Of a DNA stretch of 64,000 bases, positions 1 through 9,729 are shown piece after piece; position 1 is the stretch's first letter, and each line of letters opens with the position of its first letter. The stretch is from Oricola sp. (GTDB lineage: Bacteria > Pseudomonadota > Alphaproteobacteria > Rhizobiales > Rhizobiaceae). Below the pieces are notes generated by a model that was given only the letters and a program-made list of their open reading frames with translations, had not been told where the DNA came from and made no database searches. The stretch is taken from positions 186,001-250,000 of the forward strand of contig NZ_JALEGV010000040.1 of assembly GCF_022763245.1 (NCBI RefSeq). The letters are read 5' to 3'. Position numbers and translations under genes: made by a program.

Positions 1-301
1 GACTGTCGATCATGATGATGGCGTCCGGCCTGGCCGCGATCAGCGCATCGGCGGTCTGCCGGATCCGCATCATCAGCTGCGGCAATCGCGCCAGCACCGC
101 GCTGACGCCGGTGATGGCGATCTCGGACGAATCGAAGACGCTGTTCAGGCCCTTCTCGCGCAGACGGTCGCCACCGACGCCAACGAGCTTTGCCGGCCTG
201 CCCGTGACGGCTTCGATCGCTTCGAGGAGGTCGATGGCCAGGTTCTCGCCCGATTCCTCGCCGGCGACGATTCCCAGCACGAGTTCGCGGTCTGAAGTCA
301 T
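1..301 (-). CDS. lpxB: lipid-A-disaccharide synthase LpxB (N-terminal part, runs off the left edge)
   Basis: LpxB is the cytoplasmic glycosyltransferase that condenses UDP-2,3-diacylglucosamine with lipid X to give the lipid A disaccharide. Only the first 100 codons are in the window. They begin MTSDRELVLGIVAGEESGEN, and the GEESGE motif is the usual LpxB nucleotide-sugar loop; GVGGDRLREKG and DAIIMIDS follow as in the family. The ATG at 301 overlaps the lpxI stop by four bases (ATGA), so translation is probably coupled. It is the last gene seen of the lipid A block, and its position after lpxI supports the name. Confidence 0.9.
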   Translation of the reverse strand, partial: MTSDRELVLGIVAGEESGENLAIDLLEAIEAVTGRPAKLVGVGGDRLREKGLNSVFDSSEIAITGVSAVLARLPQLMMRIRQTADALIAARPDAIIMIDS

Positions 302-1182
302 CCGCCCACCCTCTCCAGGTCTTCCGCTTCAGGGACGACGCCGACGAGAAACACGCCGAGATCCTTCGCCTTCGCGCAGGTTTCGTCGAATTCCGCGACG
401 AGCGCCCGCCCGGCATGCACCGCGATGCCGCTCAGCTTGGCGCGTGCGGCGTTTTCGACGGTTGCCGGGCCGATGGTCGGGAGATCGGCGCGCAGCTCCT
501 GGCCGGGCTTGGCAAGCTTCACGAGCACGCCTCCGCGCTGCGTCGGCAGCCGCCCCTCGTCGCGAAGCTCGGCGACGCGTCGCAGCATGGCGTCGGTTCC
601 CTCCGCCGCCTCCAGGGCCACGATCCGCTGACCGATCGCGACACAGGCCTGTCCCGCGTCCAGCCGTCCCAGCGCCAGTGCCCCGGCAACCGCCGTCGTC
701 AGCGCGTCGCGATCGGAGCGGGCGGGCTGCGGGCCGGCGATCTGGCCTTCCGGCGCCAGCAATTCGGGCACGAGCTCATGCACGCCCCGCACGCGGAAGC
801 CTTCCTCCTCGATCATGTCGACGACGCCGCGCAGCAGCACGTCGTCACCTGACCGCAGCTTCGAAACGACGCGCAGAAGCAGGTGGACCGTCGCGAGGTC
901 CGGCCGCAGGCTCGACAGGCGCGGCCGTCCGCGCACGCCGCCGACAAGGACGACGTCGGCGGGCTTGATCCGGTTGAGAGCCGACATCAGCCGGCCGATC
1001 TGGGCGGTGGTGATCGTGACGTGCTCGAAACGCTGCAGCGCGGGATCGGCTTCGCCTTCGATCGCGATCACGAAGGGCTCAGTGCCCTGCTCTCGCAATG
1101 TCTCGGCGACGAATACGGGGATGCTTCCGCTGCCGGCGATGATCGCGACGCGCCCCTTGCTCTGCGCAGCGAGGCCAGCCAT
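298..1182 (-). CDS. lpxI: UDP-2,3-diacylglucosamine pyrophosphatase LpxI
   Basis: LpxI hydrolyses UDP-2,3-diacylglucosamine to lipid X and UMP, the step done by LpxH in gammaproteobacteria. The 294-residue product has the LpxI (DUF1009) layout: an N-terminal half starting RVAIIAGSGSIPVFVAE, and a C-terminal catalytic half with EGTDAML and RADLPTIGP, the conserved segments around the metal-dependent active site. It lies three bases after lpxA and overlaps lpxB, so lpxA-lpxI-lpxB are almost certainly one transcript. No LpxH-like gene is visible nearby. The start is an ATG. Confidence 0.93.
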   Translation of the reverse strand: MAGLAAQSKGRVAIIAGSGSIPVFVAETLREQGTEPFVIAIEGEADPALQRFEHVTITTAQIGRLMSALNRIKPADVVLVGGVRGRPRLSSLRPDLATVHLLLRVVSKLRSGDDVLLRGVVDMIEEEGFRVRGVHELVPELLAPEGQIAGPQPARSDRDALTTAVAGALALGRLDAGQACVAIGQRIVALEAAEGTDAMLRRVAELRDEGRLPTQRGGVLVKLAKPGQELRADLPTIGPATVENAARAKLSGIAVHAGRALVAEFDETCAKAKDLGVFLVGVVPEAEDLERVGG

Positions 1183-1185
1183 CGT

Positions 1186-2022
1186 TCACTCGTCGCCGGC
1201 TTCGTGCGCGCTGCGGCGTGTGCTCAGCGGCGTCACCAGATGCCGCTTGCTGTCACGCAGGATGAAGGTCGCGATGTCGCGGACGGCCGCAGAATTCGGG
1301 TAGGCCTCGATCAATTCCTCGGCCCGCTCGCGCACCGATCCGCCACCGTCGAACAGCCTCTTGTAGGCATGGCGGATGGCGGTCATCTCGCTGCGGTCCA
1401 TGCCCGAGCGCTTCATGCCGACTAGGTTGAGGCCGGCAAGATAGCTGCGATTGCCCATGACCATGCCATAGGGGATCACGTCTCGGACGACAGCCGCCAC
1501 CCCGCCGATGAAGGCGTGATGGCCGACTTCGCAGAACTGGTGCACGGCCGCGCCGCCGCCGATGATCACCCGGTCGCCGATGACGGCATGGCCGCCGATC
1601 ATCACGTTGTTGGCGAAGGTGACATGGTCGCCCAGCACGCTGTCATGGGCGACATGCGAATAGGCCAGGAACATGCAATGGTCGCCGACCGTCGTCTCGC
1701 CACGCGCATTGCCGGTGCCGATATGCATCGTCACGCCTTCGCGGATCGTGTTGTTGCGCCCGATCACCAGCCGCGTCCGTTCGCCCTTGTAGGCGGTGTT
1801 CTGCGGCTCGCCGCCGAGGATCGCATGCGGGAAGACGCGCGTCCCCTCGCCGATCGTCGTGTCGCCGGCGATGACGACATGGCTCATCAGTTCGACATCA
1901 TCGCCGACCTTCGCCATGCCCCCCACATGACAAAACGGACCTATTCTCACATTGCGACCTAGTTCCGCACCAGGCTCCACAAGCGCGGTCGGATGAATAA
2001 GGGAAGGCGGAACCTGATCCAC
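1186..2022 (-). CDS. lpxA: acyl-ACP--UDP-N-acetylglucosamine O-acyltransferase LpxA
   Basis: LpxA performs the first step of lipid A synthesis, transferring a 3-hydroxyacyl chain from ACP to UDP-GlcNAc O-3. The 278-residue protein starts with many hexapeptide repeats (left-handed beta helix, about residues 5-190), followed by a helical C-terminal domain with the usual NLVGMKRSGM. The catalytic histidine is in YSHVAHD (H126 by my count, matching E. coli H125). The length is close to the family norm with a short C-terminal extension. It sits three bases downstream of fabZ in the lpxD-fabZ-lpxA-lpxI-lpxB run. Confidence 0.95.
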   Translation of the reverse strand: MDQVPPSLIHPTALVEPGAELGRNVRIGPFCHVGGMAKVGDDVELMSHVVIAGDTTIGEGTRVFPHAILGGEPQNTAYKGERTRLVIGRNNTIREGVTMHIGTGNARGETTVGDHCMFLAYSHVAHDSVLGDHVTFANNVMIGGHAVIGDRVIIGGGAAVHQFCEVGHHAFIGGVAAVVRDVIPYGMVMGNRSYLAGLNLVGMKRSGMDRSEMTAIRHAYKRLFDGGGSVRERAEELIEAYPNSAAVRDIATFILRDSKRHLVTPLSTRRSAHEAGDE

Positions 2023-2025
2023 GGG

Positions 2026-2508
2026 TCAGTCTGCCTCTTCTTCGGAGGTCAGCATGGCGGTCAATTCCGCCTCGGCCACCTTTTCGTGGCCGACCATGGC
2101 AACGCAGGCGTAGCGGCAGACGCGGCCGCGCTTCTTCATCAGGCTGACGTGATATTCCAGAACGTCGCCGGGCACGACAGGGCGGCGGAACTTGGCGTTG
2201 TCGATCGTCATGAAATAGACCAGTGCCGGCTTGTCGTCGCCGATCGCCTGGATGCCGATCACCGCGGCGGTCTGAGCCATGCCCTCGATCATGAGGACGC
2301 CCGGCATGATCGGGCGATGGGGGAAGTGACCCTGGAATTGCGGTTCGCTCGATGTGACGTTCTTGATCCCGACCGCCGAGCGCTCGCCGTCGATTCTCTC
2401 CACCCGGTCGATCAGCAGAAAAGGATATCGATGGGGCAGCAGCCGCATGATCTTCTGGATGTCCATGGTCTCCAGGGTCGTGGACTGCGTTTCACTGTCT
2501 GACATCAA
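2026..2508 (-). CDS. fabZ: 3-hydroxyacyl-[ACP] dehydratase FabZ
   Basis: FabZ dehydrates 3-hydroxyacyl-ACP in fatty acid elongation, and its substrate pool is shared with LpxA and LpxD. The 160-residue hot-dog-fold protein carries [14 protein letters not shown] near residue 24 and the active-site helix [20 protein letters not shown], with His61 and Glu75 as the expected catalytic pair. The gene is between lpxD and lpxA with spacings of eight and three bases, the order seen in most proteobacteria. The N-terminal 15 residues are longer than in E. coli and may start at a later Met (residue 15). Confidence 0.95.
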   Translation of the reverse strand: MMSDSETQSTTLETMDIQKIMRLLPHRYPFLLIDRVERIDGERSAVGIKNVTSSEPQFQGHFPHRPIMPGVLMIEGMAQTAAVIGIQAIGDDKPALVYFMTIDNAKFRRPVVPGDVLEYHVSLMKKRGRVCRYACVAMVGHEKVAEAELTAMLTSEEEAD

Positions 2509-2516
2509 TAATCCCG

Positions 2517-3605
2517 CTAATCGCTGTTTTTTCGCTTCTTATCTGTGGCGGACAGTTTGCGCAACGCGGCAACCTGGCGAAAGAACTGCTTGACCGGCAT
2601 CGCCGGCGAGCCCACCCATCGTTCGCCATCGGGAATATCGTGCATGACACCCGACGCCGCGCCGATCTGGACGCCGGATCCGATCGTCACATGATCGGCA
2701 ATCCCTACGCCTCCGCCGAGCATGCAGCCGTCTCCGATGACGACGCTGCCGGAGACGCCGCTCTGGGCAGCGATGACGCAGTGTCGGCCGATACGCACAT
2801 TGTGAGCGATCTGGACGAGATTATCGATCTTCGTCCCCTCGCCGATCACCGTATCATCCAACGCACCGCGATCGATCGTGGCGTTGGAACCGATTTCCAC
2901 GCCGTCCTGAATGATGACACGTCCGAGCTGCGGCACCCGTTCCAGCGCGCCGTCGCCCGGCACGAATCCGAACCCGTCCTGCCCGATCTGCGCACCGCCG
3001 TGAATGATCACGCGGTTCCCGACCAGCGCATATTGCAGCACGGCATTCGCGCCGATCCGGCAGTCCCGCCCGATCTGGGTGGAATCGGCGATGACCGCAT
3101 TCGCGCCGATCATGCTGCCCCGCCCGACAGCGGCGTGGTCGCCGATCACGGCACCCGGTCCGATCACCGCGCCATCCTCGATCTCGGCCAGCGTTGAGAC
3201 GCGCGCGTCCGGGAACCGGTCGCTGGCGCCATCGCTCAGGCTGACAGGGCTTGGCCCCAGGCTCGCCGGGAACAGGTGCCGGCCGATACTGGCGAAGGCA
3301 CGATGCGGTTTGTCGACGACGATCTTGGCCGGCTCGGCCGGCATGCGATCCAGATCGGCCTCGACGCAGAGGATAGCGCCGACCATGGACAAACGAGCCA
3401 AATCCGCGTCTTTTGCTTTCGGCTGGGCAAACGCCAAGGCGCCCGCCTTCGGATGCTCCATGGAGCACAAGGCAGAAATGACGACCTCGCTGCCGCCTGC
3501 GACACGCCCGTCGCACAGAGACGCAATGTCATCCACGCCCAGAGCGGGACTCGATTCCAGGAAATTTGGAGAGGACGCAGACACAAGGAATTCGGCCCGG
3601 CACAA
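2517..3605 (-). CDS. lpxD: UDP-3-O-(3-hydroxyacyl)glucosamine N-acyltransferase LpxD
   Basis: LpxD adds the second hydroxyacyl chain, at N-2 of UDP-3-O-acylglucosamine. The 362-residue frame has an N-terminal uridine-binding domain (to about residue 110), a long hexapeptide-repeat beta helix, and the segment [13 protein letters not shown] that holds the catalytic His. The start is uncertain: the longest reading uses TTG at 3605, 15 bases after the bamA stop with a weak GGA element, and a GTG at 3584 is an alternative. No ATG is available in frame. bamA is directly upstream, with no skp/ompH gene between them. Confidence 0.93.
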   Translation of the reverse strand: MCRAEFLVSASSPNFLESSPALGVDDIASLCDGRVAGGSEVVISALCSMEHPKAGALAFAQPKAKDADLARLSMVGAILCVEADLDRMPAEPAKIVVDKPHRAFASIGRHLFPASLGPSPVSLSDGASDRFPDARVSTLAEIEDGAVIGPGAVIGDHAAVGRGSMIGANAVIADSTQIGRDCRIGANAVLQYALVGNRVIIHGGAQIGQDGFGFVPGDGALERVPQLGRVIIQDGVEIGSNATIDRGALDDTVIGEGTKIDNLVQIAHNVRIGRHCVIAAQSGVSGSVVIGDGCMLGGGVGIADHVTIGSGVQIGAASGVMHDIPDGERWVGSPAMPVKQFFRQVAALRKLSATDKKRKNSD

Positions 3606-3620
3606 GGCCGGGCCATTCCA

Positions 3621-5954
3621 TCAGAATGCGGTCGAGACCGAGAAGTTGAACTTCTGGACCTTGTCCGATTCTTCCTTGGCCAAGGGAACCGCGTAGTCGA
3701 ACCGCAGCGGCGCGAAGGGCGACTGCCAGATCAGGCCGACACCTGCCGATGCGCGCCATTCCATGCCGGTGTTCTCGACATCCGCCGGATCCGCGTCATG
3801 CCCGAACAGCGTCGCGGTGTCGGCAAACACCGAACCCTTCAGGCCGAGGGCCCGCGGCACTGCCGGAATGGGGAACTGCGCTTCCGCCGTGGCGTGGAAA
3901 TAGGTCTTGCCGCCGACATGGTCGGTGCCACCCACTTCCGTCGGACCGATGCCATTGTGTGCAAAGCCGCGAATGTGCTGAGTGCCAAGCTGGAAGTGAT
4001 CGAGAGTCCGCACATCCTTGCCGAGGCCGGTGATATTGCCGGCGCCGACCTTGATCATGCCGACGAGATCAGCGCTCTCCGACAGGGTCTTGAAGTAGCG
4101 GCCGTCGAAGGTCGACGACACGTACTGCGCGTCACCGCCAATGCCGGCGAATTCCTGCTTGAACCGGAGCAGCAGGCCTTCATGCGGATCCTGCGCGCTG
4201 TCGATCGTGTTGTAGGTCAGCCCGTAGAACGCAGCGGACTTCGTCCACGTCGCATCGGCACCGTTCGAAGTCTCGGTACAGATCGAGGTCGGGGTGTCAC
4301 CCGGGCAATCGAGATCGGAATACTCGTCCTGGGAGAACTTGTAACCGAAATTCGCCATCAGGTCTTCCGTGATCGGAAGGCCGAAGCTGACAGACCCGCC
4401 CTGCGTGGCGAGATTGTAGTTGTCGGTGTCCTTCGTACGACGGAACGCCGAACCGGTCACTGCCAGGCGATAGCCCAGGAAATACGGCTCGGTGAACGAG
4501 ATGTCGTAGGTACGATTGTCCACACCGCCGCCGGCGCTGACGCGAACCGTCTGGCCGCGGCCGAGGAAGTTGCGCTCGACGACGCTCGCCTCGACGGAGA
4601 TGCCGCCGGAGTCACCGGTCGTATAGCCGGCGCCGATGCCGAACTCACCGGTCGACTTGTCGACGGCGTTGACGACCAGCACCACGCGGTCCGGAGCGGA
4701 GCCCGGACGCGTCTGGATGTCGACGCGCTCGAAGTAGTTCAGAGCCTCAAGGCGCTTCTGCGCACGACGGAGCAGAACCTTGTTGAACGCGTCACCTTCC
4801 GACAGATCGAATTCGCGACGGATCACGTAATCACGCGTACGGGCGTTTCCGACGATCTCGATACGCTCGATGAAGGCGCGCTGGCCCTGATCGACGACAT
4901 AGGTGATGTCGATCGTGCGGTTCTCGAAATTGCGGTTGCCGACCGGCGTCACCTCGGCGAACGGGAAACCGTTGCCAGCAAGGTTTTCGGACATGTCGAT
5001 GAGCGTGTCTTCGACGTTCTCGGCGCTGTAGACGGAACCGCTGCGCGTCGAGATGGTGCGACGCAGATCGTCGGAGGACACGCCGCTGACCGTGCTGTCG
5101 ATCTCGACGGAGCCGAACGTGTAGCGCTCGCCTTCATCGACCTCGATGGTCACAACGATGTTGCCGGTGTTCGGATCCACATCGCCAGCCGACGAGAGGA
5201 TACGGAAGTCGGCATAGCCGTGATTGAAATAGAACCGGCGAAGCATTTCCTCGTCGGCAGCCAGACGCTGATCGTCATAGACGTCGTTGCGCATCAGCCA
5301 GGAAAGCGGATTGGTGCGCTTCGTGGTGATCACGGACTGCAAACGGCGATCGCTGAACGCGTTATTTCCGACGAAATTGATCTGGGAGATCTTCGTGCGG
5401 TCGCCCTCGTCGATCTGGAAGACGATGTTGACGCGGTTTTCGCCGAGATCGACGACCTCGGGATAGACGTTGACGTCAGCGCGACCGATGCGGCTGTAGG
5501 CTTCGCGGATCGCGTCGACGTCGGCGTCAAGCGTCGCCTGATCGAAGGTCCCGCGCGGCTGCAGCCGAACGACGGAACGCAGACGATCATCCTTGTTCTT
5601 CCGGTTGCCGCGGAAGATCACCTGGTTGACGATCGAAAGCTCGGACACCTCGACGACCAGAACAGAACCGGACGGATAGACGTCGACGTCGGCAAAAAGG
5701 CCGGTCGCAAAAAGCGTCTTCACCGCGTCATCGACATCGGCAGCCGAATAGTTCTTGCCGGCCGAGAAGCCGATAATGTCGGCAACGGTACCCGCGGAAA
5801 CGCGAGTGTTCCCTCTCACTGAAATCGTGCGAACCACAGCTGCCTCTGCGGTCGAGACGGCACCCGCCGTCAGAACGATCGCCCCTCCGACAGCAGGAGT
5901 CAGAGCCAGAGCAATCGCCGAAACGGCGCTTAACATCTTCGATGCAGGCATCAT
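3621..5954 (-). CDS. bamA: outer membrane protein assembly factor BamA
   Basis: BamA is the Omp85 barrel that inserts beta-barrel proteins into the outer membrane. The product (about 777 residues from this start) has a signal peptide ending near STAEAAVV, five POTRA repeats over roughly the first 430 residues (first one VVRTISVRGNTRVSAG), and a C-terminal 16-strand barrel ending in Phe. The barrel lid motif appears as HIRGFAHNG. I place the start at the ATG at 5954 because AAAGGGGAA lies just upstream; a second ATG follows at 5951. The open frame extends to 6065, but that extension has no signal-peptide logic. lpxD follows after 15 bases. Confidence 0.95.
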   Translation of the reverse strand: MMPASKMLSAVSAIALALTPAVGGAIVLTAGAVSTAEAAVVRTISVRGNTRVSAGTVADIIGFSAGKNYSAADVDDAVKTLFATGLFADVDVYPSGSVLVVEVSELSIVNQVIFRGNRKNKDDRLRSVVRLQPRGTFDQATLDADVDAIREAYSRIGRADVNVYPEVVDLGENRVNIVFQIDEGDRTKISQINFVGNNAFSDRRLQSVITTKRTNPLSWLMRNDVYDDQRLAADEEMLRRFYFNHGYADFRILSSAGDVDPNTGNIVVTIEVDEGERYTFGSVEIDSTVSGVSSDDLRRTISTRSGSVYSAENVEDTLIDMSENLAGNGFPFAEVTPVGNRNFENRTIDITYVVDQGQRAFIERIEIVGNARTRDYVIRREFDLSEGDAFNKVLLRRAQKRLEALNYFERVDIQTRPGSAPDRVVLVVNAVDKSTGEFGIGAGYTTGDSGGISVEASVVERNFLGRGQTVRVSAGGGVDNRTYDISFTEPYFLGYRLAVTGSAFRRTKDTDNYNLATQGGSVSFGLPITEDLMANFGYKFSQDEYSDLDCPGDTPTSICTETSNGADATWTKSAAFYGLTYNTIDSAQDPHEGLLLRFKQEFAGIGGDAQYVSSTFDGRYFKTLSESADLVGMIKVGAGNITGLGKDVRTLDHFQLGTQHIRGFAHNGIGPTEVGGTDHVGGKTYFHATAEAQFPIPAVPRALGLKGSVFADTATLFGHDADPADVENTGMEWRASAGVGLIWQSPFAPLRFDYAVPLAKEESDKVQKFNFSVSTAF

Positions 5955-6325
5955 CGGGTTAGTTCCCCTTTTCTCCGCGTCCGCCCCAGATCGGATCATA
6001 GAGCATAATCCTTTTGAATTCACCGTATTACAGGCTTTGAAGTCACACGCAAGACCTACAGCCAAATTGGATCGGCGAACATCACAGGCGTGGCAAAATC
6101 GTCACGCGAAACACGCGACAGGGCTGCCACACCCCCTCCACTTCCCGGCGGAAACCCCGGTCCGCCGCAGCAAACCATATCGCCAGAGCGTGAACAAATG
6201 CCTTTTGCGACGATCTGCGGCTGGCGAAACCCGGTCGTTTTCAGGCTCGGCTCCTGTTCCGGTCGCGTGATCGCGAGGCCAGGAACGGGTCGATTCCGTC
6301 TCCGCAGAAGACGTAACGGCACCTG
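5955..6325. other. 371-base intergenic region upstream of bamA
   Basis: No convincing gene lies here; short frames on both strands have no recognisable product. On the minus strand it must hold the bamA leader and possibly a promoter. TTGCGT and TAATAC, separated by 16 bases, occur about 80-110 bases before the bamA start, and a TATGAT hexamer lies closer, about 40 bases upstream. Neither is strong enough to call. The gap suggests that bamA may be transcribed separately from rseP, in addition to readthrough. Confidence 0.4.
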
Positions 6326-7474
6326 TCAGCCTCCGAACAACGAGGTCACGTCGTTCCACGTCGCGAAAACCATCAGTCCGAGGATCAGGCCGAATCCGAT
6401 TCGGTAACCATATTCCTGCGCATTCTCCGGCACCGGCCGGCCGCGGATCGCCTCGAAGAAATAGAAGAGCAGATGTCCGCCATCCAGAATCGGAATCGGC
6501 AGCAGATTCAGAAGTCCGATGGAGATGGACAGGATCGCGGCCAGATTGAGCAGCGCGACGAAACCCAGCGTCGCCACCTGCCCCGACATCTTGGCGACGC
6601 GAATCGGCCCGCCGATCTGGTCCGGCTTCTCCCGCCCGGAGAAAATTCCGCCGATATAGCCGCCGGTCCGCTGCACCACATAGGCCGTCTCGGTGACGGC
6701 CATGACGAAGGACTGTCCCAGCCCGTATTGTTCGATTCGCTGGCCGCCGGTCTGGCGATTGTTCAGGACACCGATGATGCCCTGTTCCATCTTGTTGCCG
6801 AATCGATCCTCGATCTCCAGCCGCTTCGGCGTCACGATGAAGGTGAGCAACTCGCCGTCGCGCTCCATCACCATTTCGATCGGTTCGCCGGAGCGAACCG
6901 AGACATAGCGCTGCACGTCGGAGAACTGCACGACCGGCTTGCCGTCGAGGCTGATGAATCGGTCTCCCGGCAGGATGCCGACGCTCTCCGCGACGCTGCC
7001 CGGACGGACTTCCGATGCGACGGGATCCGCCACGCCGCGTCCGAAGACCGAGAAGATCGCGGTGAAGATCACCACGGCAAAGATGAAATTGGCGAGCGGC
7101 CCGGCGAACACCGTCGCGGCGCGGCGCGCTACGGACTTGTTCTGAAAGGCGAATTTGCGCTCTTCGGGCGAGAGCGACGGGTCATCCTGGCCCTCCGGCA
7201 TGGAGGCGGCGTTCATGTCGCCGACGAATTTCACGTAGCCGCCAAGCGGGATCAGGGACAGCCGCCACCGGGTTCCGCGCCGATCGGTGAAGCCTGCCAG
7301 TTCGGGTCCGAAGCCGACCGAGAAGATCTTGGCGCCGATTCCGCACCAGCGGCCGACCAGATAATGGCCGAGTTCGTGCACGAAGACGACGATCAGCAGG
7401 ACGAAAAGGAAGGGAAGCAGGGTTCCGATCAGGAACCCGTCGGTCGCAAACACGCTCGTCACAAAATCCACCAT
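6326..7474 (-). CDS. rseP: site-2 protease RseP (membrane zinc metalloprotease)
   Basis: RseP is an inner-membrane S2P protease that cleaves transmembrane segments such as anti-sigma factors and leftover signal peptides. The 382-residue protein has the zinc motif HELGH in the first membrane segment (near residue 33), one PDZ domain around GILPGDRFISLDGKPV, and the third zinc ligand in NLLPIPILDGGH near the C-terminus. The start is taken as the ATG at 7474, preceded by CAGGGA; a TTG two codons upstream is less likely. It lies 66 bases after cdsA, with no dxr gene between, unlike E. coli. Confidence 0.94.
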   Translation of the reverse strand: MVDFVTSVFATDGFLIGTLLPFLFVLLIVVFVHELGHYLVGRWCGIGAKIFSVGFGPELAGFTDRRGTRWRLSLIPLGGYVKFVGDMNAASMPEGQDDPSLSPEERKFAFQNKSVARRAATVFAGPLANFIFAVVIFTAIFSVFGRGVADPVASEVRPGSVAESVGILPGDRFISLDGKPVVQFSDVQRYVSVRSGEPIEMVMERDGELLTFIVTPKRLEIEDRFGNKMEQGIIGVLNNRQTGGQRIEQYGLGQSFVMAVTETAYVVQRTGGYIGGIFSGREKPDQIGGPIRVAKMSGQVATLGFVALLNLAAILSISIGLLNLLPIPILDGGHLLFYFFEAIRGRPVPENAQEYGYRIGFGLILGLMVFATWNDVTSLFGG

Positions 7475-7540
7475 CGCCAATCCCTGTCAGTGCCCCGGCC
7501 GATTACACATCCAATTCCGGCGGGAGCGTGACGCCAGAGG

Positions 7541-8353
7541 TCAAAAGAAGGCCGAGGACGGCCGTGCGAAGCCTGCGTCGAGGACGCAAAGAAGCCACAA
7601 CGCGATCGCCGCGAAGACCAGGCCGTCGACGCGATCCATGAAGCCGCCATGGCCAGGTATGATGTGGCTGGAATCCTTGACGCCGTTGCGCCGCTTCAGC
7701 CACGATTCGAAGAAGTCTCCCGCCTGCGAGACCACCGACAGCACGATCGCCAGCAGGATCGCCACGCCATAGGAGCCGAGGCCCGCGACCGCGAACAGGA
7801 TCAGCGCCGCGACGATCGCGGAGCCGAGGCCGCCGAAGCCGCCCGACCAGGTCTTCTTGGGCGAGATCGCCGGCGCGATCTTCGGCCCGCCGAAGTGGCG
7901 GCCCGCGAAATAGGCGCCGATATCCGTGCCCCAGACGACGCCGAACAGGAACAGCACGGCAATGAGCCCGGAGGCGTGACCGCCGGCCTCGCGCAGCATG
8001 TTCAGCGCCACCAGCGCCAGGCCCGAATAGAGAAACCCGATCAACGACCATTTGCCGCCGACCAGCGAGACCGACGACACCGCGAACGCCGCCGTGGCGG
8101 CCGCCCACACGAAGGGCATGGCGCCGTTCGGCACGAAGAGCGCGCCGATGAAGACCAGTCCGAGGAAGAAGAAGCCCAGCAGCCTGATCCGGTCGTCCCC
8201 GTTAGGGCAGACCACGTCGACCCATTCCGCCCAGACGACCATCGCAATCGCGGTGGAGATCACGGCGAAGAGCCAGCCGCCGACAAGGGTCGCGCCAAGC
8301 ACCGCCACGGCCAGCACGACAGCCGACAGCGACCGTGCCTTCAGTTCGTTCAT
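7541..8353 (-). CDS. cdsA: phosphatidate cytidylyltransferase CdsA
   Basis: CdsA makes CDP-diacylglycerol from phosphatidate and CTP, the branch point of phospholipid synthesis. The 270-residue protein is strongly hydrophobic with several membrane segments. It ends with the family signature [18 protein letters not shown] followed by FMDRVDG, which binds CTP and metal. The ATG at 8353 overlaps the uppS stop by four bases (ATGA). The reading frame is open further upstream, but that part is antisense-like Arg-rich sequence inside uppS. Confidence 0.94.
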   Translation of the reverse strand: MNELKARSLSAVVLAVAVLGATLVGGWLFAVISTAIAMVVWAEWVDVVCPNGDDRIRLLGFFFLGLVFIGALFVPNGAMPFVWAAATAAFAVSSVSLVGGKWSLIGFLYSGLALVALNMLREAGGHASGLIAVLFLFGVVWGTDIGAYFAGRHFGGPKIAPAISPKKTWSGGFGGLGSAIVAALILFAVAGLGSYGVAILLAIVLSVVSQAGDFFESWLKRRNGVKDSSHIIPGHGGFMDRVDGLVFAAIALWLLCVLDAGFARPSSAFF

Positions 8354-9105
8354 AATGCGATGTCCTTGGCGTCCGCGTCCGGAACGCCGCCATAACGGCG
8401 CGTGCGCGAAGAATACTCTTCGATCGCCTGCTCGAGCCAGGACTTGTCGAAATCGGGCCACATGCAGGGCAGGAACACGAACTCGGAATAGGCCGCCTGC
8501 CAGAGCATGAAGTTCGAAAGGCGCATTTCGCCGCTGGTGCGAATGACCAGATCGAGGTCCGGTTGCCCGCCGGTGTCGAGCGCGCCGGTGATGTCGCTCT
8601 CCGTGATCGAGGCGCAGTCCCTGCCCTCGGCCTCCATCCGGCCGACCAGGCCGATGACGGCGCGCCGGATCTCGTCGCGGCCGCCATAGTTGAAGGCGAT
8701 GTTCAGGTTGAGCCCGGTATTGGCGGCCGACCGGCTCTCAGCCATGTCGATCAGCCCGAGAATGTCGCGCGACAGGCCCTGGCGGTCGCCGATGACGCGG
8801 ATCCGCACGCCGTTGGCGCAGAGTTCGGCGAGATCGCGCGTGATGAACAGCTTCATCAGGCCGAGCAGGTCGCGCACTTCCTGCTTGGGGCGCGACCAGT
8901 TCTCCGAGGAGAACGCATAGAGCGTCAGGTAGGAAATGCCGAGTTCGCCGGCGGCGCGCACCGTCTTGCGGACCGCATCGACACCGGCGCGATGACCCAA
9001 AGTGCGCGGCAGGCCGCGGGCGGCCGCCCACCGGCCATTGCCGTCCATGATGATGCCAACATGGCGCAATGCAGCGCTGCTCTGGTTTTCCATCTCACCG
9101 GCCAA
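8350..9105 (-). CDS. uppS: isoprenyl transferase UppS (undecaprenyl diphosphate synthase)
   Basis: UppS condenses isopentenyl diphosphate onto farnesyl diphosphate to make undecaprenyl diphosphate, the lipid carrier for peptidoglycan and O-antigen. The 251-residue protein shows [10 protein letters not shown] with the catalytic Asp at residue 21, YAFSSENW, and the C-terminal signature [15 protein letters not shown]. The length is normal. It overlaps cdsA by four bases and follows frr by 41 bases. Confidence 0.96.
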   Translation of the reverse strand: MAGEMENQSSAALRHVGIIMDGNGRWAAARGLPRTLGHRAGVDAVRKTVRAAGELGISYLTLYAFSSENWSRPKQEVRDLLGLMKLFITRDLAELCANGVRIRVIGDRQGLSRDILGLIDMAESRSAANTGLNLNIAFNYGGRDEIRRAVIGLVGRMEAEGRDCASITESDITGALDTGGQPDLDLVIRTSGEMRLSNFMLWQAAYSEFVFLPCMWPDFDKSWLEQAIEEYSSRTRRYGGVPDADAKDIAL

Positions 9106-9146
9106 TGCGATCGGCCTCGCTTCCCTTCACCACCCGCTCGCGCGGA

Positions 9147-9707
9147 TCATACGTGCATGATTTCTTTTTCTTTTTCAGCCAGCAGCGAATCGATCTCCGA
9201 AATCGTCGCGTCGGTCTGCTTCTGGACCTCGTCGGAATGAACCCGGCTCTCGTCCTGGCTCATCTCGCCGTCCTTTTCGAGACGCTTCAGCGTTTCCATG
9301 CCGTCACGACGGACATGGCGCGCCGCGATGCGGGCGTTCTCCGCATATTGATGCGCGATCTTGACCAGTTCGCGCCGGCGCTCCTCGTTGAGCTCGGGCA
9401 GCGGCACGCGGACGGTCGTGCCGTCGGTCATCGGGTTAAGGCCGAGCGTCGATTCGCGAATGGCCTTTTCGACCGCGTTGACCATCGACTTGTCCCAGAC
9501 GGACACTGCCAGCATGCGCGGCTCGGGAACGGTGACGTTGGCGACCTGGTTGATCGGCATCGTCGAACCATAAGCCTCGATCGTGATCGGATCGAGCAGC
9601 GATGCCGAGGCGCGGCCCGTGCGCAGGCCGCCGAGGTCTCCCTTGAAGGAGGCGACCGCGCCCGCCATGCGGCGTTTCAAATCGTCGAAATCGAAATCCT
9701 GGCTCAT
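9147..9707 (-). CDS. frr: ribosome recycling factor
   Basis: Frr splits post-termination ribosomes together with EF-G. The 186-residue protein has the family length and runs: [21 protein letters not shown], the region that contacts the ribosome, followed by a long helical C-terminal half with [16 protein letters not shown]. The ATG at 9707 is preceded by AAAGGAAAC. It lies 22 bases after pyrH, the usual pairing in proteobacteria. Confidence 0.97.
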   Translation of the reverse strand: MSQDFDFDDLKRRMAGAVASFKGDLGGLRTGRASASLLDPITIEAYGSTMPINQVANVTVPEPRMLAVSVWDKSMVNAVEKAIRESTLGLNPMTDGTTVRVPLPELNEERRRELVKIAHQYAENARIAARHVRRDGMETLKRLEKDGEMSQDESRVHSDEVQKQTDATISEIDSLLAEKEKEIMHV

Positions 9708-9729
9708 TGTTCTTGTTTCCTTTCCTGCC

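Noticed and set aside
3276-5822. A long plus-strand open frame opposite bamA and lpxD
   Set aside because: It is antisense to well-identified genes and has no recognisable domain.
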